A stretch of 64,000 nt of DNA from Candidatus Fermentibacterota bacterium (lineage in GTDB: Bacteria > Fermentibacterota > Fermentibacteria > Fermentibacterales > Fermentibacteraceae): assembly GCA_002748705.1 (NCBI GenBank), contig PDSZ01000018.1, positions 62,001 through 126,000 on the forward strand, written 5' to 3'. The notes beneath the pieces are model-generated. The model did not search any database, was not told where the DNA came from, and worked only from the letters and a program-made list of their open reading frames with translations. Below, piece after piece: positions 53,394 through 62,262 of the stretch (within the stretch, counting starts at the first letter, position 1; each line of letters starts with the position of its first letter). The translations under genes and the position numbers were made by a program.

Positions 53394-55815
53394 CCTGCTG
53401 ATGATCTCAGTGCTGGCTGCAATACCTCCGGGATTCGATCTGAACTCAGCTTCGCTTCATGACCTTGAATCCCTTGAAGGGTTAACGGTTCAGCAGGCCG
53501 AAGTGCTCTACACCTATATTCAGGACAATGGCGGTCTTGAGAACATATATCAGGTTCTTGAGCTTGAAGAGTTTTCGCCTGAAGACCTTCTCTGGCTCAG
53601 GGAGAACACCATTGTGCTTCCTGTTCAGGCCGGCGATATATCTCCACAGGTGCTGGATGTTATGGAAAGACTGGCTGGAGAAGACGGCCCTGCCGATGCC
53701 GATGTGGAGTACTGGGAAGACCTCCTGATAAGGCCAATGCCCATAAACAGTGCCCATTGGTGGGACTTGAGAAGCCTGGACAGGGTCAGTTTCATTGATG
53801 CAGCTTCAGTGGACAGCAGACTGAGAAAAATGGGCCCTGTTTCATCGGTGAGATCCCTGAACTCAACTGATAATCTAAGGTACTACGGTTACAGAAACAT
53901 GAGAGACTTTGTCTCTGTTCGGGAACCGGACTATTCATCAACTGATCTGTTCGGAAACTACAGGTTTATCTATGAAGATATGGCTGGCAGGGATCATTAC
54001 GATGACGGTCTTCAGCTTCACCTTTCAGAGACCAGGTCTGCAATCAGCGGCATTCTTCAAGGTGAATGGGAGCTTGCCTCCACTTCCATAGACAGTGCCG
54101 CTCTTGTGAACAGGCTTCAGTCACAGTACGATCAGCTTCTCGGAGCAAGGAATGTGGCAGGATTTTCTCACAGGTTCCGCATGGGGGCCGGGGACAGGTA
54201 CAGACTTGGCGCAAGGCTTTCCAGAGGCATGAACTCCCTTGCAGGCAGTGAACTGCTTCCTGGAATTGATGGGGGAATTAATGACAGGTTCGATGTGGGC
54301 AAGGCTTATCTCTCTTTTCAGGGCAACGGTATCTTCCGTCAGGTGATAGCCGGTAACTACAACCTTTCCCTGGCTCAGGGGCTGCTCATTGACAACTCAG
54401 ACGAACTGATGTACAGAAACACCTACAGAACCTGGGGGCTCAGGCCGGATCTCACCTCATCAAGGCAGCATGCCCTTATGGGTGGAGCTGCTCAGATCGA
54501 GGCAGGGCCTGTGCTGGCATACGCCTTCGGCTCCTACACCTCACGGGATGCCATTACCAATCTTGACGGTACGCCGAATGTGCTCTATCAGGGCAGGTAC
54601 CGCACAGAGGAATACAGTGACATTCTGAAAGAGACCACAGTGGGAGGCTACGCCTTTTACGACATGGGAGACTATCTCCCTGTGGGAACAGCCATAGGTA
54701 TGGGGGGAATGGGTATTTTCTACAGTGACTCACTTAATCCTGCAACTTCCGGGCTGGATATTCCCACCGACGCATACAACTGGAACTGCCCTGAGTACGC
54801 CCATATGCCTTCAGGTGATAAGATCACCTACTTTGCAGGTGCTGCCCAGTCGGTGTTCAGAAACATGAGTGCAGAGGTTGAGGCTGTCAGGCAGGACAAC
54901 GGAGCCTGGGCAACACTTGCCACTGCAGGCTGGCAGAACAACTGGTTCCATGTAACCGGTTCCTACAGAAAGTATGCCCTTGACTTCATGAACCCCTACA
55001 ACCGCGGTTTCGCCGAGCAGCACAGGTTCGATGATACTGTATTTGAAAAACCCTACAGACTCACAGACCCTCTGGCCTCACAGCTTGCTGACCTTCCTGT
55101 TCCAAAACCTGAAGAAGGTGTTTATGTCGAGACAAGATTCCAGGTCAGCCGTCAGATAACATTCACAAGGGTATATCTGGATGTATGGCGTAACCTTGCC
55201 TATGACACAGAGAACCTTCGTTTTCAGGGGGAGATGGAATACAGGCCTGTATGGCCGGTACGGTTCAGACTCAAGTACAAGTTCCAGGACAAGCTTAATG
55301 CCAAGGACATAGTTCCAACCAATTCCAGAACCCAGGAATACACATTCAGAACATTTACACTGCCCTATGGCGGAGACTACTTCAATGTGGAACTCAGGTA
55401 CGGCAGTGTTGAACTCACTCCTAACCCGCTCTACGGTGACGACAGGAACATGAATGGAGGATACCTGGCATTCAGGTATGAACACGACTTCAACCGGGAT
55501 CTTTCCATTCTCGGCGGGTCCACCCTCTGGACAACCAACGGCATGAGCCAGTGGGAGTTCGAGGATACAGGAATAGATTTTCTTGACGGAGACGGAACTA
55601 AGTTCTGGGTTACAGTGAAGAACACACTTTCCGACAACCTTCAGCTCAGGCTGAAGTTCCTCAGAAAGGACACATTCTTCCCCCATAACGGATTCTACAG
55701 ACCGGACCCTGAGGATCAGTATCATTATCAGGGTGCTCCGGATGAAACAGTAAGAGACTTCGGTGACCATGTCACCGAGTACGGCATACGCTGCCAGCTT
55801 GATGTTCGCTGGTAG
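53383..55815 (+). CDS. Outer-membrane barrel protein with N-terminal helix-hairpin-helix DNA-binding-type domain
   Basis: 810 residues. After a short signal peptide, PPGFDLNSASLHDLESLEGL and the next ~50 residues match the ComEA-type helix-hairpin-helix pattern. A second such unit follows near 110-165 (PINSAHWWDLRSL, FIDAASVDSRLRKM). From about residue 180 on, the protein is a large beta-barrel of some 600 residues that ends in YGIRCQLDVRW. Similar helix-hairpin-helix barrel proteins occur in Bacteroidota and are uncharacterised. The first domain suggests contact with DNA or a protein at the periplasmic side. Confidence 0.78.
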   Translation: MLSSLLMISVLAAIPPGFDLNSASLHDLESLEGLTVQQAEVLYTYIQDNGGLENIYQVLELEEFSPEDLLWLRENTIVLPVQAGDISPQVLDVMERLAGEDGPADADVEYWEDLLIRPMPINSAHWWDLRSLDRVSFIDAASVDSRLRKMGPVSSVRSLNSTDNLRYYGYRNMRDFVSVREPDYSSTDLFGNYRFIYEDMAGRDHYDDGLQLHLSETRSAISGILQGEWELASTSIDSAALVNRLQSQYDQLLGARNVAGFSHRFRMGAGDRYRLGARLSRGMNSLAGSELLPGIDGGINDRFDVGKAYLSFQGNGIFRQVIAGNYNLSLAQGLLIDNSDELMYRNTYRTWGLRPDLTSSRQHALMGGAAQIEAGPVLAYAFGSYTSRDAITNLDGTPNVLYQGRYRTEEYSDILKETTVGGYAFYDMGDYLPVGTAIGMGGMGIFYSDSLNPATSGLDIPTDAYNWNCPEYAHMPSGDKITYFAGAAQSVFRNMSAEVEAVRQDNGAWATLATAGWQNNWFHVTGSYRKYALDFMNPYNRGFAEQHRFDDTVFEKPYRLTDPLASQLADLPVPKPEEGVYVETRFQVSRQITFTRVYLDVWRNLAYDTENLRFQGEMEYRPVWPVRFRLKYKFQDKLNAKDIVPTNSRTQEYTFRTFTLPYGGDYFNVELRYGSVELTPNPLYGDDRNMNGGYLAFRYEHDFNRDLSILGGSTLWTTNGMSQWEFEDTGIDFLDGDGTKFWVTVKNTLSDNLQLRLKFLRKDTFFPHNGFYRPDPEDQYHYQGAPDETVRDFGDHVTEYGIRCQLDVRW

Positions 55816-55827
55816 GCAGGAGGAGAG

Positions 55828-57018
55828 ATGGGAATTACAGCAGGCGCGATGATGATCGTTCTGGCCATCTCCGGCGGCCTTCCGGAGATCATGTGGATGG
55901 GGAATTCGGGAATGTCCGGTTCTGTGTCATCGGCTGGTATGGGCAACACATGGTTCGCAGATAATTCACCTCAGGGAGCCCTTGAGAATCCGGCTATGGC
56001 AGCTGAACTCTCTGAGGGGTTCTTCGCAGGAGTTACCGGTTATGTTGCTCTGGATATTGAGAAACGCACCAGAAGGGTCTACGACAGCTTCGGAGGTGTG
56101 GTAGGGGAATCAGAGGATTCCTTTAACCAGAATTTCACGCCGTTCCCTGGAGGGGCAGCCCTCTCCTGGTCAGACGGAACATTTTCAGCAGCAGGCGGCT
56201 GGAGAGCTGTGGCCACCTTTGAATACAACTACAGCAAGGTTATCAATGACAACAATTATGTTGAGGTGGCCCAGGAGTTCCTTGAGTTTTCCGGCCTTCT
56301 CAATGAGTTTGCTCTCTCTGCAGCATGGGATTCAGGTAATACATTCTTCCTTGGTGCAGGGGGAGGTATTCTGACTGGTACCCGTTCGGCAGAATACTCA
56401 GTTGCTTTTGCAGACCCATCGGTAACGGATATTGACACAGATTCCCACACAGACATGTCCGGTTCCGTTGTAAGGGGTTCTGCAGGAGCAAGAGCAGGCA
56501 GGGTAACTGTTACAGCAGGAGTTGAGCAGGTTACCGGTATCAAGCTGGAGACAGGTGGAAGTGGAATCACAGGCACAGTCAGCAACGATGTTACTGTTCC
56601 GGTAAAGGTGAAAGCAGGAGCAGTATACACCCCTGGCAACAGGTTGATGAGCGTTTTCGCGGCAGACTTCTGGTGGTCCCCTACCTCATCGGTTGAGATT
56701 GATGATACCGATGCAGGTCTGAGGAACTCATGGGGCTTCGGTGCAGGTGTAGAGAATACTCTTCCCGGCAATCTCATAGCCAGAGCCGGTTTTGAGTACG
56801 ACAGTTCTCCCATCTCCTCTGCTCTGGACAGAATGGGGTTTACAGCCGGACTGGGCTGGATTCATGATGAACTGGCAGTGGATGCTGCTCTGGGATTTTC
56901 ACCTGTTCGCTGGGATCAGCAGGCTGTGGAATGGCTTCCTGCGTTTATGCCGGCTGATACTCTGGTGGTGGAAGAGAGCCGAACCATACTCTCTCTGGGT
57001 CTGACCCGTACATTCTAG
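55828..57018 (+). CDS. PorV/FadL-like outer-membrane barrel protein
   Basis: 396 residues with an N-terminal hydrophobic signal. GSVSSAGMGNTWFADNSPQG is followed by ALENPAMAAEL, again the NPA-box start of the PorV/OmpP1 group. More than a dozen alternating strands follow, and the end is LSLGLTRTF, with the aromatic C-terminus typical of barrels. It is the second such protein in the cluster and distinct in sequence from the one at 52581. An AGGAGAG ribosome site lies before ATG 55828. Confidence 0.78.
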   Translation: MGITAGAMMIVLAISGGLPEIMWMGNSGMSGSVSSAGMGNTWFADNSPQGALENPAMAAELSEGFFAGVTGYVALDIEKRTRRVYDSFGGVVGESEDSFNQNFTPFPGGAALSWSDGTFSAAGGWRAVATFEYNYSKVINDNNYVEVAQEFLEFSGLLNEFALSAAWDSGNTFFLGAGGGILTGTRSAEYSVAFADPSVTDIDTDSHTDMSGSVVRGSAGARAGRVTVTAGVEQVTGIKLETGGSGITGTVSNDVTVPVKVKAGAVYTPGNRLMSVFAADFWWSPTSSVEIDDTDAGLRNSWGFGAGVENTLPGNLIARAGFEYDSSPISSALDRMGFTAGLGWIHDELAVDAALGFSPVRWDQQAVEWLPAFMPADTLVVEESRTILSLGLTRTF

Positions 57019-57031
57019 AAAGGACGGCAAG

Positions 57032-58633
57032 ATGCTGAGAACATTCACAGCGCTGCTGCTTGTCCTTGCTGCGGTGAGCAGCGGTGAAACAGTCTACCTG
57101 AATATTCTGCACACCAATGATATTCACGGCGGAATCGCAGAAAGGGCGGCTACTTTCATGAACCCCGACTTCCCTCCTGGAATAGGCGGCGGCGCATGGA
57201 TAGCAACCTATGTGGACATGGTCAGGGAACAGTGCGCAGAATCAGGAGAGTACTGTCTTCTGATTGACTGCGGCGATTTCTGGCAGGGAACTCCTGTGGG
57301 AAACTACAACTCAGGGGAGTTCATGATGGAGTGGATGAACTCCATGGACTACGACATGATGACCCTTGGCAACCACGATTTCGACCACGGAGCGGAAGTG
57401 GCCATTCGAAACTCCGAGATGGCTGAATTTCCAGTTATCTGCACCAATTTCCTCACAACTGACGGTGAGATACCTGCTCCTATAGAGCCTTACATCTTTC
57501 AGGATATTGCCGGTCTGAATGTGGCATTCGTGGGAATAACAACTTCAGATACATACGGCCTGGTGGATCCTTCGCTTCTGGAAGGTTATGTGATAGCCGG
57601 AGAACTTCCCATCGTTGAGGATGCCGTTCAGGAAGTAAGGGATATGGGAGCAGACCTGGTCTTCCTCGTCTCCCATCTTGGGCACCCACCTGATGCCGAG
57701 AGGTACACTGAAAGGGTTTTTGCAGCATGGGAAGAGGGGCACGAGTACGAAAAGAACTTTGCCTACAACTCTGCTGAACTTACCTGTATTGTACCAGACA
57801 TTGATTTCATCGTAAGCGGTCACACCCATGTTGCTCTGAAGCAGCCCTGGGTAAATCCTCTCACCCACACAATTGTGGTGCAGGGCTATGCCAACGGCAC
57901 CGGTATCGGGCACATCAGAATAGCACTGGATACCGAGACAGGCTCCATTATCGGCTGGGACCTGCCGGACGGTGAGGAATATGTCAGTCTCATGCACGAC
58001 AGGTTCTGGCCTGACATGGAGCAGGCAGAGCTTATTCAGGGTTTCAGGGAAATTGCTGAATACGGTATGGACAATGTTGTGGGAGAGGCAGTGTCGGAGA
58101 TTCCAAGAGGTGGAGCTGAGCATCCTCTGGGAAGGCTGATGAGTGATGCTGTGCGTTCAGCCACAGGGGCTGATGTAGGTCTTCTGAACAGAGGCGGAAT
58201 AAGGGCAGCTATTCCCAGAGGCCCCATAACACCAAGGATTATCTACACCGCCATACCATTTGAAGAGGATCTTTACCTTCTGACAGTTACAGGGGAGGAA
58301 CTCCTTGAGATACTGGAAACAGGCATGCAGGGCAGAAGAAGGGATATGCAGATATCCGGTTTTACCTGTAACAGAAACCAGCTGAGCCCTGACGGCTCAA
58401 AGATAGAAGAGGCAATGGTAGGCGGTGTTCCCCTTGATCCTCAGGCCATATACACCCTTGCTACAACCGGCTACCTTGCACAGGGCAATGTGGGTTATGG
58501 AGTGATGCTTCAGCATGATCCTGAATTCACCGGCATTACCCTTCTTGATGCAGTTACCGATCACATTGCAGCGATTTCTCCAGTTGAACCTGATAACCTT
58601 ACCAGGATTATCTGGATAGAAGAGGAGCTGTAG
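57032..58633 (+). CDS. Secreted 5'-nucleotidase / UshA-like metallophosphoesterase
   Basis: 533 residues with a signal peptide (LRTFTALLLVLAAVSSG). The N-terminal calcineurin-like domain has ILHTNDIHGG, IDCGDFWQGTP, LGNHDFDHG, LVSHLGH and VSGHTHV, giving the full two-metal site. The C-terminal 5'-nucleotidase domain (about 350-533) has DAVRSATGADVGLLNRGGIR and the substrate aromatic pair region YLAQGNVGYGVM. It releases phosphate from nucleotides or UDP-sugars outside the inner membrane. Placed right after the barrels, it may process nucleotides taken from the surroundings. Confidence 0.92.
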   Translation: MLRTFTALLLVLAAVSSGETVYLNILHTNDIHGGIAERAATFMNPDFPPGIGGGAWIATYVDMVREQCAESGEYCLLIDCGDFWQGTPVGNYNSGEFMMEWMNSMDYDMMTLGNHDFDHGAEVAIRNSEMAEFPVICTNFLTTDGEIPAPIEPYIFQDIAGLNVAFVGITTSDTYGLVDPSLLEGYVIAGELPIVEDAVQEVRDMGADLVFLVSHLGHPPDAERYTERVFAAWEEGHEYEKNFAYNSAELTCIVPDIDFIVSGHTHVALKQPWVNPLTHTIVVQGYANGTGIGHIRIALDTETGSIIGWDLPDGEEYVSLMHDRFWPDMEQAELIQGFREIAEYGMDNVVGEAVSEIPRGGAEHPLGRLMSDAVRSATGADVGLLNRGGIRAAIPRGPITPRIIYTAIPFEEDLYLLTVTGEELLEILETGMQGRRRDMQISGFTCNRNQLSPDGSKIEEAMVGGVPLDPQAIYTLATTGYLAQGNVGYGVMLQHDPEFTGITLLDAVTDHIAAISPVEPDNLTRIIWIEEEL

Positions 58634-58636
58634 CGG

Positions 58637-60007
58637 TTGAGAGTTACCGTACTCGGTGCAGGGCTGGCAGGACTGTCGGCGGCAGTTGAACTGGCCGGGC
58701 GCGGAGTTGATACTGTTGTTATGGAAAAAGAATCCTGTTCCGGCGGACTTGCGTCGACAGTCCGCCGTGACGATTTCTGCTATGACCTGGGGCCTCACAG
58801 GTTTCACACTCTGAACCCTGAACTCCTTTCCTTCATAGAAGACCTTCCTGGAATCAACCTTCTGGAGCTTGAGAGAGTGAGCAGAATAAGGCTTCTGGAC
58901 AGGTATTTCAGCTATCCCCTTTCAATGGGAAATGTTCTCTCGACAATGCCTCTTCGCCAGGGAGCTTCCATGATGTTCAGCTACATTGGAGAGAAGGTCA
59001 GAGGCCTTGTCGCAAAAAGGGAGCAGGACAGCTTTGAAGGCTGGGTTCTCAGCCGTTTCGGCAGAGGCCTTTACAACCTCTACCTGGCTCCCTACAACAG
59101 AAAGCTCTGGGGAATGGAGCCTTCAGCCCTCAGCGCAGACTGGGCCAGTCAGCGTATCACTGTGCCAAGCCTTGGAGGTCTTGTCAGAGAAACCCTCTTT
59201 CCTTCCAGGGAGAAGGTCAGAAGTCTTGTAAGCTCCTTTCATTACCCTGAAGGGGGAATAGGGGAGATAGCAGGGGCACTTGAGAAAAAACTCGCATCCC
59301 TTGGAGGCAGGGTTCTCCACTCCACTGAACCTTCCGAAATAAAGAAAACTGAAAGCGGCTGGAAAATCACCCATCAGGCAGGGGAGTTTTTCTGCAGCAG
59401 CATAGTAAATACAATACCTGTTCCAGACTATGTTGCTCTTCTTGGAGAGCTGCTTCCGCCTGAGGTACACAGGGCTTCACGCAACCTGAAGTTCAGAGCC
59501 CTTGTATTCCTTTCAGTTCTCCTTGACAGGAATGTTCCCCACAAAGACCACTGGATTTACACATCTGAGGACAGATACCTGTTCAACAGGCTTTCCATTA
59601 CACGAAACTTTCACTCTGAAATCCCGTCACAGGTGGTTTTCGAGTTCAGCTGTCAGCCTGGAGACACTATCTGGAACATGACAGGAGAGGAGCTTCTCGC
59701 TTCAACTGTTCCCGGCGCTGAGCATCTTGGTCTTTTCAGTGCCCATGCAGTGAAGGGGTTCGACCTCTCCAGAGTGTCGCATGCATATCCTGTATACGAT
59801 TTGAGCTACAGGGAATCTGCCTCTGTGGTGCTTGATGCTCTGGATGGTGTTGAGGGTTCTGTTACCTGCGGAAGGCAGGGGCTGTTCAGGTACAACAACA
59901 TGGATCACTCTATAGAAATGGGCCTTATTGCCGCAAAAGAAGTCGCAGGTGAGGCTACTGTAAGGGAGCATTTCAGCTGGAACGAGAACACCTGGGCTGA
60001 CGGCTGA
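58637..60007 (+). CDS. FAD-dependent amine-oxidase-fold oxidoreductase
   Basis: 456 residues from TTG 58637, four bases after the nucleotidase stop. VTVLGAGLAGLSAAVELAGRG is the FAD-binding Rossmann start (GxGxxG). MEKESCSGGLAST and YDLGPHRFHTLNPEL give the second flavin contact, shared with protoporphyrinogen-oxidase-like and UDP-galactopyranose-mutase-like enzymes. The C-terminus closes with YNNMDHSIEMGLIAAKEVAG. Such proteins often sit in glycan clusters. The substrate is unknown; the length and the GLAST/DLGPHRFH pattern fit a lipid- or sugar-modifying oxidoreductase. Confidence 0.83.
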   Translation: MRVTVLGAGLAGLSAAVELAGRGVDTVVMEKESCSGGLASTVRRDDFCYDLGPHRFHTLNPELLSFIEDLPGINLLELERVSRIRLLDRYFSYPLSMGNVLSTMPLRQGASMMFSYIGEKVRGLVAKREQDSFEGWVLSRFGRGLYNLYLAPYNRKLWGMEPSALSADWASQRITVPSLGGLVRETLFPSREKVRSLVSSFHYPEGGIGEIAGALEKKLASLGGRVLHSTEPSEIKKTESGWKITHQAGEFFCSSIVNTIPVPDYVALLGELLPPEVHRASRNLKFRALVFLSVLLDRNVPHKDHWIYTSEDRYLFNRLSITRNFHSEIPSQVVFEFSCQPGDTIWNMTGEELLASTVPGAEHLGLFSAHAVKGFDLSRVSHAYPVYDLSYRESASVVLDALDGVEGSVTCGRQGLFRYNNMDHSIEMGLIAAKEVAGEATVREHFSWNENTWADG

Positions 60008-60008
60008 C

Positions 60009-60392
60009 ATGAGAAAAACCGCGTCAATCTCCCTTATGGCTCTCTCAGGTCTCTTTGCTGCTGGAGCCTTTCTTGATCCTCCCTTTCTCACCCCCCTTCT
60101 CAAGCTTACATGTCACAGACTTCCAGAGCGGTCTTTTCTGTGGACGCCGGGTTTATGCGCCAGGTGTTCTTTTTTCTGGGCAGGCCTGTTCTTCGCTTCA
60201 GTTCTTATGCTTTTCAGGAAACTTCCCGGCAGACTGGTTGCCGGGCTGCTTGTCATTTCCCCCCTTGTGGTGGACGGATTACTGCAGTTTGCAGGATTCT
60301 ATGAGAGTACCAATGCTGTAAGGCTGATAACAGGAGCCCTTGCAGGGCTCGGTACAGGAATTGTCTTTGAAAGTGGTGCCGAAGCCTGTTGA
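60009..60392 (+). CDS. DUF2085 small membrane protein
   Basis: 127 residues with three or four membrane helices. CHRLPERSFLW followed by LCARCSFFWAGLFF is the DUF2085 pattern (CHR...ERS...CARC), suggesting a metal or thiol site at the membrane. It begins one base after the oxidoreductase stop, so the two are likely co-translated. No function is known for the family. Confidence 0.82.
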   Translation: MRKTASISLMALSGLFAAGAFLDPPFLTPLLKLTCHRLPERSFLWTPGLCARCSFFWAGLFFASVLMLFRKLPGRLVAGLLVISPLVVDGLLQFAGFYESTNAVRLITGALAGLGTGIVFESGAEAC

Positions 60393-60526
60393 TTCATGCA
60401 GATTTATATGCTGTACCGGCATTGACAATTCACATGAAAACTGCGAGATTTGACCCCAACCAGCCGGAAGAGCTGGTATCCACACTAACAGTGGAAGAGG
60501 CCGAACCTGACGGTTCGCTGTTGCTC

Positions 60527-60555
60527 TTCCGCAAGCAGAGTTTTAACTTGCGGAA
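60527..60555 (+). promoter_or_regulatory. Leader hairpin directly upstream of the GTPase start
   Basis: TTCCGCAAG (60527-60535) pairs with CTTGCGGAA (60547-60555) around an 11-base loop. Its 3' arm runs into the ribosome site AAAGGA (60554-60559) of ATG 60568, so it could limit translation. A smaller CGAACC/GGTTCG hairpin lies just before it. Confidence 0.4.
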
Positions 60556-60567
60556 AGGACCACTGCA

Positions 60568-61893
60568 ATGAGCAGAACGAGAACACTTATTCTGGGCGCT
60601 GCCGGACGGGATTTTCACAATTTCAATACGCTCTATCGTACCGATAACAGCTTTGAGGTTGTTGCGTTCACAGCCACACAGATCCCTGACATCGACGGCA
60701 GGAAGTACCCTGCGGAACTGGCAGGCGAATTTTACCCACAGGGCATTCCCATTCTTGATGAGAGCGAGCTTGAGAACATCATCCGTGACAAGAACATTGA
60801 GCTTTGCGTCATGTCCTACAGCGATCTTCCCGACAGCACAGTAATGGCGCTTGCAAGCCGTGTAAACGCTGCCGGTGCTGACTTTACAATGATCGGCGCA
60901 CAGCGTACAATGGTTAAGAGTACAAAGCCCCTCATCGCCATCACCGCTGTTCGTACAGGCTGCGGCAAGAGCCAGACCACCAGAAGAGTTGTTGAAGAAC
61001 TCACAAAGGCCGGCAAAAAGGTAGTTGCCATTCGCCACCCGATGCCATATGGCGACCTTGTGAAGCAGCGTGTTCAGAGATTTGCTGAGATTGATGATCT
61101 GAAGAAGCATGAGTGCACCATTGAGGAGATGGAAGAGTACGAGCCACACATTGCCCGGGGCAATGTTATCTACGCAGGCGTAGACTACGAAGCCATTCTT
61201 CGTGAAGCTGAGAAAGAGGCTGACATAATCCTCTGGGATGGTGGCAACAACGATACTTCCTTCTATGCCCCTGACCTTACGATAACCGTTGCCGACCCCC
61301 ACAGGCCCGGCCACGAAATCAGCTACTATCCCGGCCAGATCAACACCAGAATCGCAGATGTTGTTGTTATCAACAAAATCGACAGCGCATATCCTGAAGA
61401 TGTTGAAGAGGTAAGGAAGAACATCCGCAAGGTTAACTCCAGCGCAAAGATCATAGACGGAGCCAGCCCGGTAAGCGTTGATAAGCCTGAACTCGTCAGA
61501 GGCAAGAAGGTTCTCGTAGTTGAGGACGGTCCGACTCTTACACACGGTGAGATGGAGTACGGTGCAGGCTATGTAGCAGCTGAGAAGTACGGCGCTGCCG
61601 AATTTGCCAATCCAGTTCCTTTCGCTGTAAGGACCATCAGGGAAACCTTTGAGAAGTATTACTCCGGCCAGGAAGAAACAGCCATTCTTCCGGCAATGGG
61701 TTACGGTGACGCGCAGATGAAAGACCTTGAGGAGACCATCAACGCCATCGACTGCGATGTTGTTGTTATCGGTACTCCCATTGACCTGACAAGAGTCGTC
61801 AAGATAGACAAACCTACGGTAAAGGTTACATACGACCTTCAGGAGATCGGCAAGCCGGATCTCGCAGAAGTTCTCAAGCCCTTTACCAAGTAG
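60568..61893 (+). CDS. Cyclic 2,3-diphosphoglycerate synthetase-like GTPase
   Basis: 441 residues. The N-terminal Rossmann-like domain begins TLILGAAGRDFHNFN. The P-loop is ITAVRTGCGKSQTTR near 127-141, with switch-type ILWDGGNNDT near 220-229 and the NKID base-recognition motif. It matches the cPGS/GTPase family first known from thermophilic methanogens, where it makes cyclic 2,3-diphosphoglycerate. The role of bacterial members is uncertain. Roughly half its arginine codons are CGN, while neighbours mostly use AGA/AGG, hinting at high expression or transfer. It precedes the 2-oxoacid:ferredoxin oxidoreductase genes on the same strand. Confidence 0.85.
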   Translation: MSRTRTLILGAAGRDFHNFNTLYRTDNSFEVVAFTATQIPDIDGRKYPAELAGEFYPQGIPILDESELENIIRDKNIELCVMSYSDLPDSTVMALASRVNAAGADFTMIGAQRTMVKSTKPLIAITAVRTGCGKSQTTRRVVEELTKAGKKVVAIRHPMPYGDLVKQRVQRFAEIDDLKKHECTIEEMEEYEPHIARGNVIYAGVDYEAILREAEKEADIILWDGGNNDTSFYAPDLTITVADPHRPGHEISYYPGQINTRIADVVVINKIDSAYPEDVEEVRKNIRKVNSSAKIIDGASPVSVDKPELVRGKKVLVVEDGPTLTHGEMEYGAGYVAAEKYGAAEFANPVPFAVRTIRETFEKYYSGQEETAILPAMGYGDAQMKDLEETINAIDCDVVVIGTPIDLTRVVKIDKPTVKVTYDLQEIGKPDLAEVLKPFTK

Positions 61894-61924
61894 CAAAGTC
61901 CGCTGTGAGCGGAAATCGCGCAGG

Positions 61925-61952
61925 AAGGCAGGACCTGTTCGGGTCTTGCCTT
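61925..61952 (+). other. Hairpin between the GTPase gene and korD
   Basis: AAGGCAGGACC (61925-61935) pairs with GGTCTTGCCTT (61942-61952) with one G-T pair and a 6-base loop. Only TTTCC follows, so it may be a partial terminator or a processing site that sets the ratio of the GTPase to the oxidoreductase genes. Confidence 0.45.
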
Positions 61953-61980
61953 TCCACGCATCATCTGGAGGTACTGTTCA

Positions 61981-62262
61981 ATGTCTGAGAAGCCCGCCAA
62001 GGGACAGACAAAGGTAGAACCAAGTGAGGTGAAGAGAAAGCCTGCGGTCCACATCTTTCCCGACTGGTGTAAGGGATGCGGCATATGCATTGCTTTCTGT
62101 CCCAAGCAAGTGCTCGCTATGGGCAAAGACCAGAAGGCTCGTGTAGCACACCCCGAGAAGTGTATCGAATGTGCTCTCTGCGCCAGGAGGTGCCCTGAGT
62201 TCGCTGTTTTTGTAAGCGGTGAGGAACTGAAGAACAGCAGAAAGAATGGTGGTGAGAAATGA
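61981..62262 (+). CDS. korD: 2-oxoacid:ferredoxin oxidoreductase, delta (ferredoxin) subunit
   Basis: 93 residues with two 4Fe-4S motifs: CKGCGICIAFCPKQVL and CIECALCARRCPEF. The basic N-terminal tail and VHIFPDWCKGCG start are typical of KorD/VorD, which passes electrons from the core to free ferredoxin. ATG 61981 follows GGAGGT. It overlaps korA by 4 bases, so the three kor genes form one operon. Confidence 0.92.
   Translation: MSEKPAKGQTKVEPSEVKRKPAVHIFPDWCKGCGICIAFCPKQVLAMGKDQKARVAHPEKCIECALCARRCPEFAVFVSGEELKNSRKNGGEK

Noticed and set aside
55078..55770. Minus-strand open frame inside the helix-hairpin-helix barrel gene
   Set aside because: Antisense shadow of a well-supported barrel gene; no start signal and no family resemblance.
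60389..60571. Small plus-strand open frame in the leader of the GTPase gene
   Set aside because: No ribosome site or family match, and its sequence is explained by the hairpins. A leader peptide cannot be ruled out but is not supported.
60430..61896. Long open frame of 488 codons on the minus strand opposite the GTPase gene
   Set aside because: The plus-strand protein has clear P-loop and family motifs, and the minus-strand product is low in recognisable structure and rich in Cys and Asn. The open frame is explained by the codon bias of the real gene.
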